This document shows positions 6,545 to 7,609 of a stretch of DNA of 7,609 bases, in pieces. Location: assembly GCA_027623615.1 (NCBI GenBank), contig JAQBVH010000135.1:1-7609 (forward strand), given 5' to 3'. The stretch is from Planctomycetota bacterium. GTDB taxonomy: Bacteria; Planctomycetota; UBA1135; GCA-002686595. The notes beneath the pieces were generated by a model that worked only from the letters and a program-made list of their open reading frames with translations, was not told the origin of the DNA and did not search any database. Position 1 is the stretch's first letter; each line of letters opens with the position of its first letter. The position numbers and the translations under genes were made by a program.

Positions 6545-6574
6545 AGGGCCCGCCTCCGTGGAGAGGCGGGCCCT
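6545..6574 (-). terminator. Intrinsic terminator of the S9 peptidase gene
   Basis: AGGGCCCGCCTC (6545-6556) and its exact complement (6563-6574) form a 12-bp GC-rich stem around a six-base loop. Read on the - strand, the stem is followed by TTCTTGTG, giving the T-rich tail of a rho-independent terminator. It begins 22 bases past the S9 stop at 6597-6599 and separates that gene from the S51 gene, which must then have its own promoter in the remaining 69 bases (6476-6544). No convincing -35/-10 pair was seen there. Confidence 0.85.
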
Positions 6575-6596
6575 GAATGCTGACGGAGAGAGCCCC

Positions 6597-7609
6597 TCAG
6601 TCCTTCACTTGGATGTCCGCACCAAGCTGGTGGTCGCCGAGCAGGTGCTCCGCGAAGAACTCCCAGCGCAGCTGGTTGAAGTAGCCGTTGGCCGCTCCGA
6701 AGCCATGGCGGGCGCCGGGGATGATGAGCAGGTCGAAGCGCTTGTTGGCCTTGATCAGCGCGTCCACCAGGCGCATCGTGTTGGCCGGGTGCACGTTGTT
6801 GTCGATCTCGCCGTGCACGAGCAGCAGGTTGCCCTTCAGGTTGGCGGCCAGCTCCTGGGTGGTCGGGATGTGGATGTCGAAGCGGGTCTCCTTCTCCCCG
6901 TCCTTCTTCTCCTCGTCCTGCGGGCCGAGGTTGACGACGAGGTTCCGCTCGCCGCCGCGGCTGCGGTTCTGGCCTTCCTTCTCGACCGCGACCTCCTTGA
7001 GGCCGTGGTACCGCTCCGACCAGTAGTTGTTGTAGATGTTGTTGTCGTGGTTGCCGGCCGACGACACGCCCACCTTGAAGAACTCGTTGTAGGGCGGGAC
7101 CATCATCGCCGCCGCGGTCATGAAGCCGCCGCCCGAGTGACCGTACAGACCGACGCGATCGACGTCGACGAACGAGTACCGCTCAGCCAGCTGCTCGATG
7201 GCGACCTTCTTGTCCTCGAGGCCGTAGTCGCGCAGGTTGAAGTAGCCGTAGCTGTGGTAGGCCTTCGAGCGGGTCGGCGTACCGCCCCGGTGTCCGACCT
7301 GGATCACGATGAAGCCCACCTGGGCCAGCTGTTGGCGGCTGTTGATCGACGAGAACGTGTGGGAGACGCCCTCGGTCTGCGGGCCCGGGTAGACCTCGGC
7401 GATGACCGGGTACTTGCGCTTCGGGTTGAAGTCAAACGGCTTCCACATGTTGCCGAACAGCTCCGTCACCCCGTCGGCGGCCTTGACCGTGAAGGTCTCC
7501 GGCATCTGCCAGCCAGCCTCGTAGAGGCGCGTCAGGTCGGACTCCTCCAGGAGTCCGAGGTTCGTGCCCTCCGCATCTCGCAGCACCGAGGCCGGCGCCC
7601 TGTCGATGC
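6597..7609 (-). CDS. S9-family serine peptidase (DPP IV/prolyl oligopeptidase type), catalytic domain, 5'-truncated by the window
   Basis: The frame is open to the window edge; 336 codons are visible, the C-terminal alpha/beta-hydrolase domain of an S9 peptidase. Such enzymes cleave short peptides, often after proline, and full-length members carry an N-terminal beta-propeller, which lies outside. Counting the GTG at 7586 as residue 1, the triad is Ser151 in GLYGHSGGG, Asp262 in HGEIDNNVHP and His294 in PGARHGFG. The domain opens with YPVIAEVYPGPQ (59-70), and the YGYFNLRDYGLEDKK block (114-127) is typical of the DPP IV-like group. Between Ser and Asp, residues about 198-235 form a highly charged stretch rich in Lys, Glu and Arg that looks like an insertion. 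The GTG at 7586 is unlikely to be the true start because coding continues upstream. The gene ends before its own terminator; location is probably periplasmic, but no signal is visible. Confidence 0.93.
   Translation of the reverse strand, partial: IDRAPASVLRDAEGTNLGLLEESDLTRLYEAGWQMPETFTVKAADGVTELFGNMWKPFDFNPKRKYPVIAEVYPGPQTEGVSHTFSSINSRQQLAQVGFIVIQVGHRGGTPTRSKAYHSYGYFNLRDYGLEDKKVAIEQLAERYSFVDVDRVGLYGHSGGGFMTAAAMMVPPYNEFFKVGVSSAGNHDNNIYNNYWSERYHGLKEVAVEKEGQNRSRGGERNLVVNLGPQDEEKKDGEKETRFDIHIPTTQELAANLKGNLLLVHGEIDNNVHPANTMRLVDALIKANKRFDLLIIPGARHGFGAANGYFNQLRWEFFAEHLLGDHQLGADIQVKD

Overview
This is a GC-rich bacterial window in which third codon positions are almost all G or C. Exported proteins dominate: a CotH-type protein, a secreted S51 (cyanophycinase-like) protein, an S9 peptidase and a secreted protein with calcium-loop motifs. 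This fits a Gram-negative, GC-rich lineage such as Planctomycetota or Myxococcota. That placement is inferred from gene content and codon use; no rRNA or other phylogenetic marker is present.

Layout. On the + strand: the 3' two thirds of gnd (6-phosphogluconate dehydrogenase, cut by the window start), a DUF2071/YqjF-type protein, an anchored coiled-coil protein whose ATG overlaps the DUF2071 stop, then a secreted protein of unknown function (2493 to 3503 or 3617). A strong inverted repeat at 3637-3669 separates these from the - strand genes. On the - strand, in transcription order: an S9-family serine peptidase (cut by the window end) with its own terminator, a two-domain cyanophycinase-like protein (peptidase S51), and a CotH kinase-family protein. 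The last two are 46 bases apart and probably share a transcript that ends at the 3637-3669 repeat. No tRNA, rRNA, CRISPR array, insertion sequence or phage gene was seen.

The most interesting observation is in the secreted protein starting at 2493. Its frame meets a TGA at 3501-3503, but coding character continues in the same frame for 37 codons (34 end in G or C) to a TAG at 3615-3617, 19 bases before the terminator repeat. Fifteen bases after the TGA lies an 8-bp hairpin with a single bulged T and a 5-base loop carrying GU, much like a bacterial SECIS element. The codon after next is Cys, so decoding TGA as selenocysteine would give a U-G-C motif. This is a candidate new selenoprotein; a nonsense mutation or sequencing error is the main alternative. 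No selenocysteine machinery lies in the window, so this cannot be settled here.

A second notable point is the S51 protein. It looks like a tandem duplication in which the C-terminal copy keeps the Ser nucleophile motif and the N-terminal copy has lost it, so an active domain appears to be fused to a pseudoenzyme domain.
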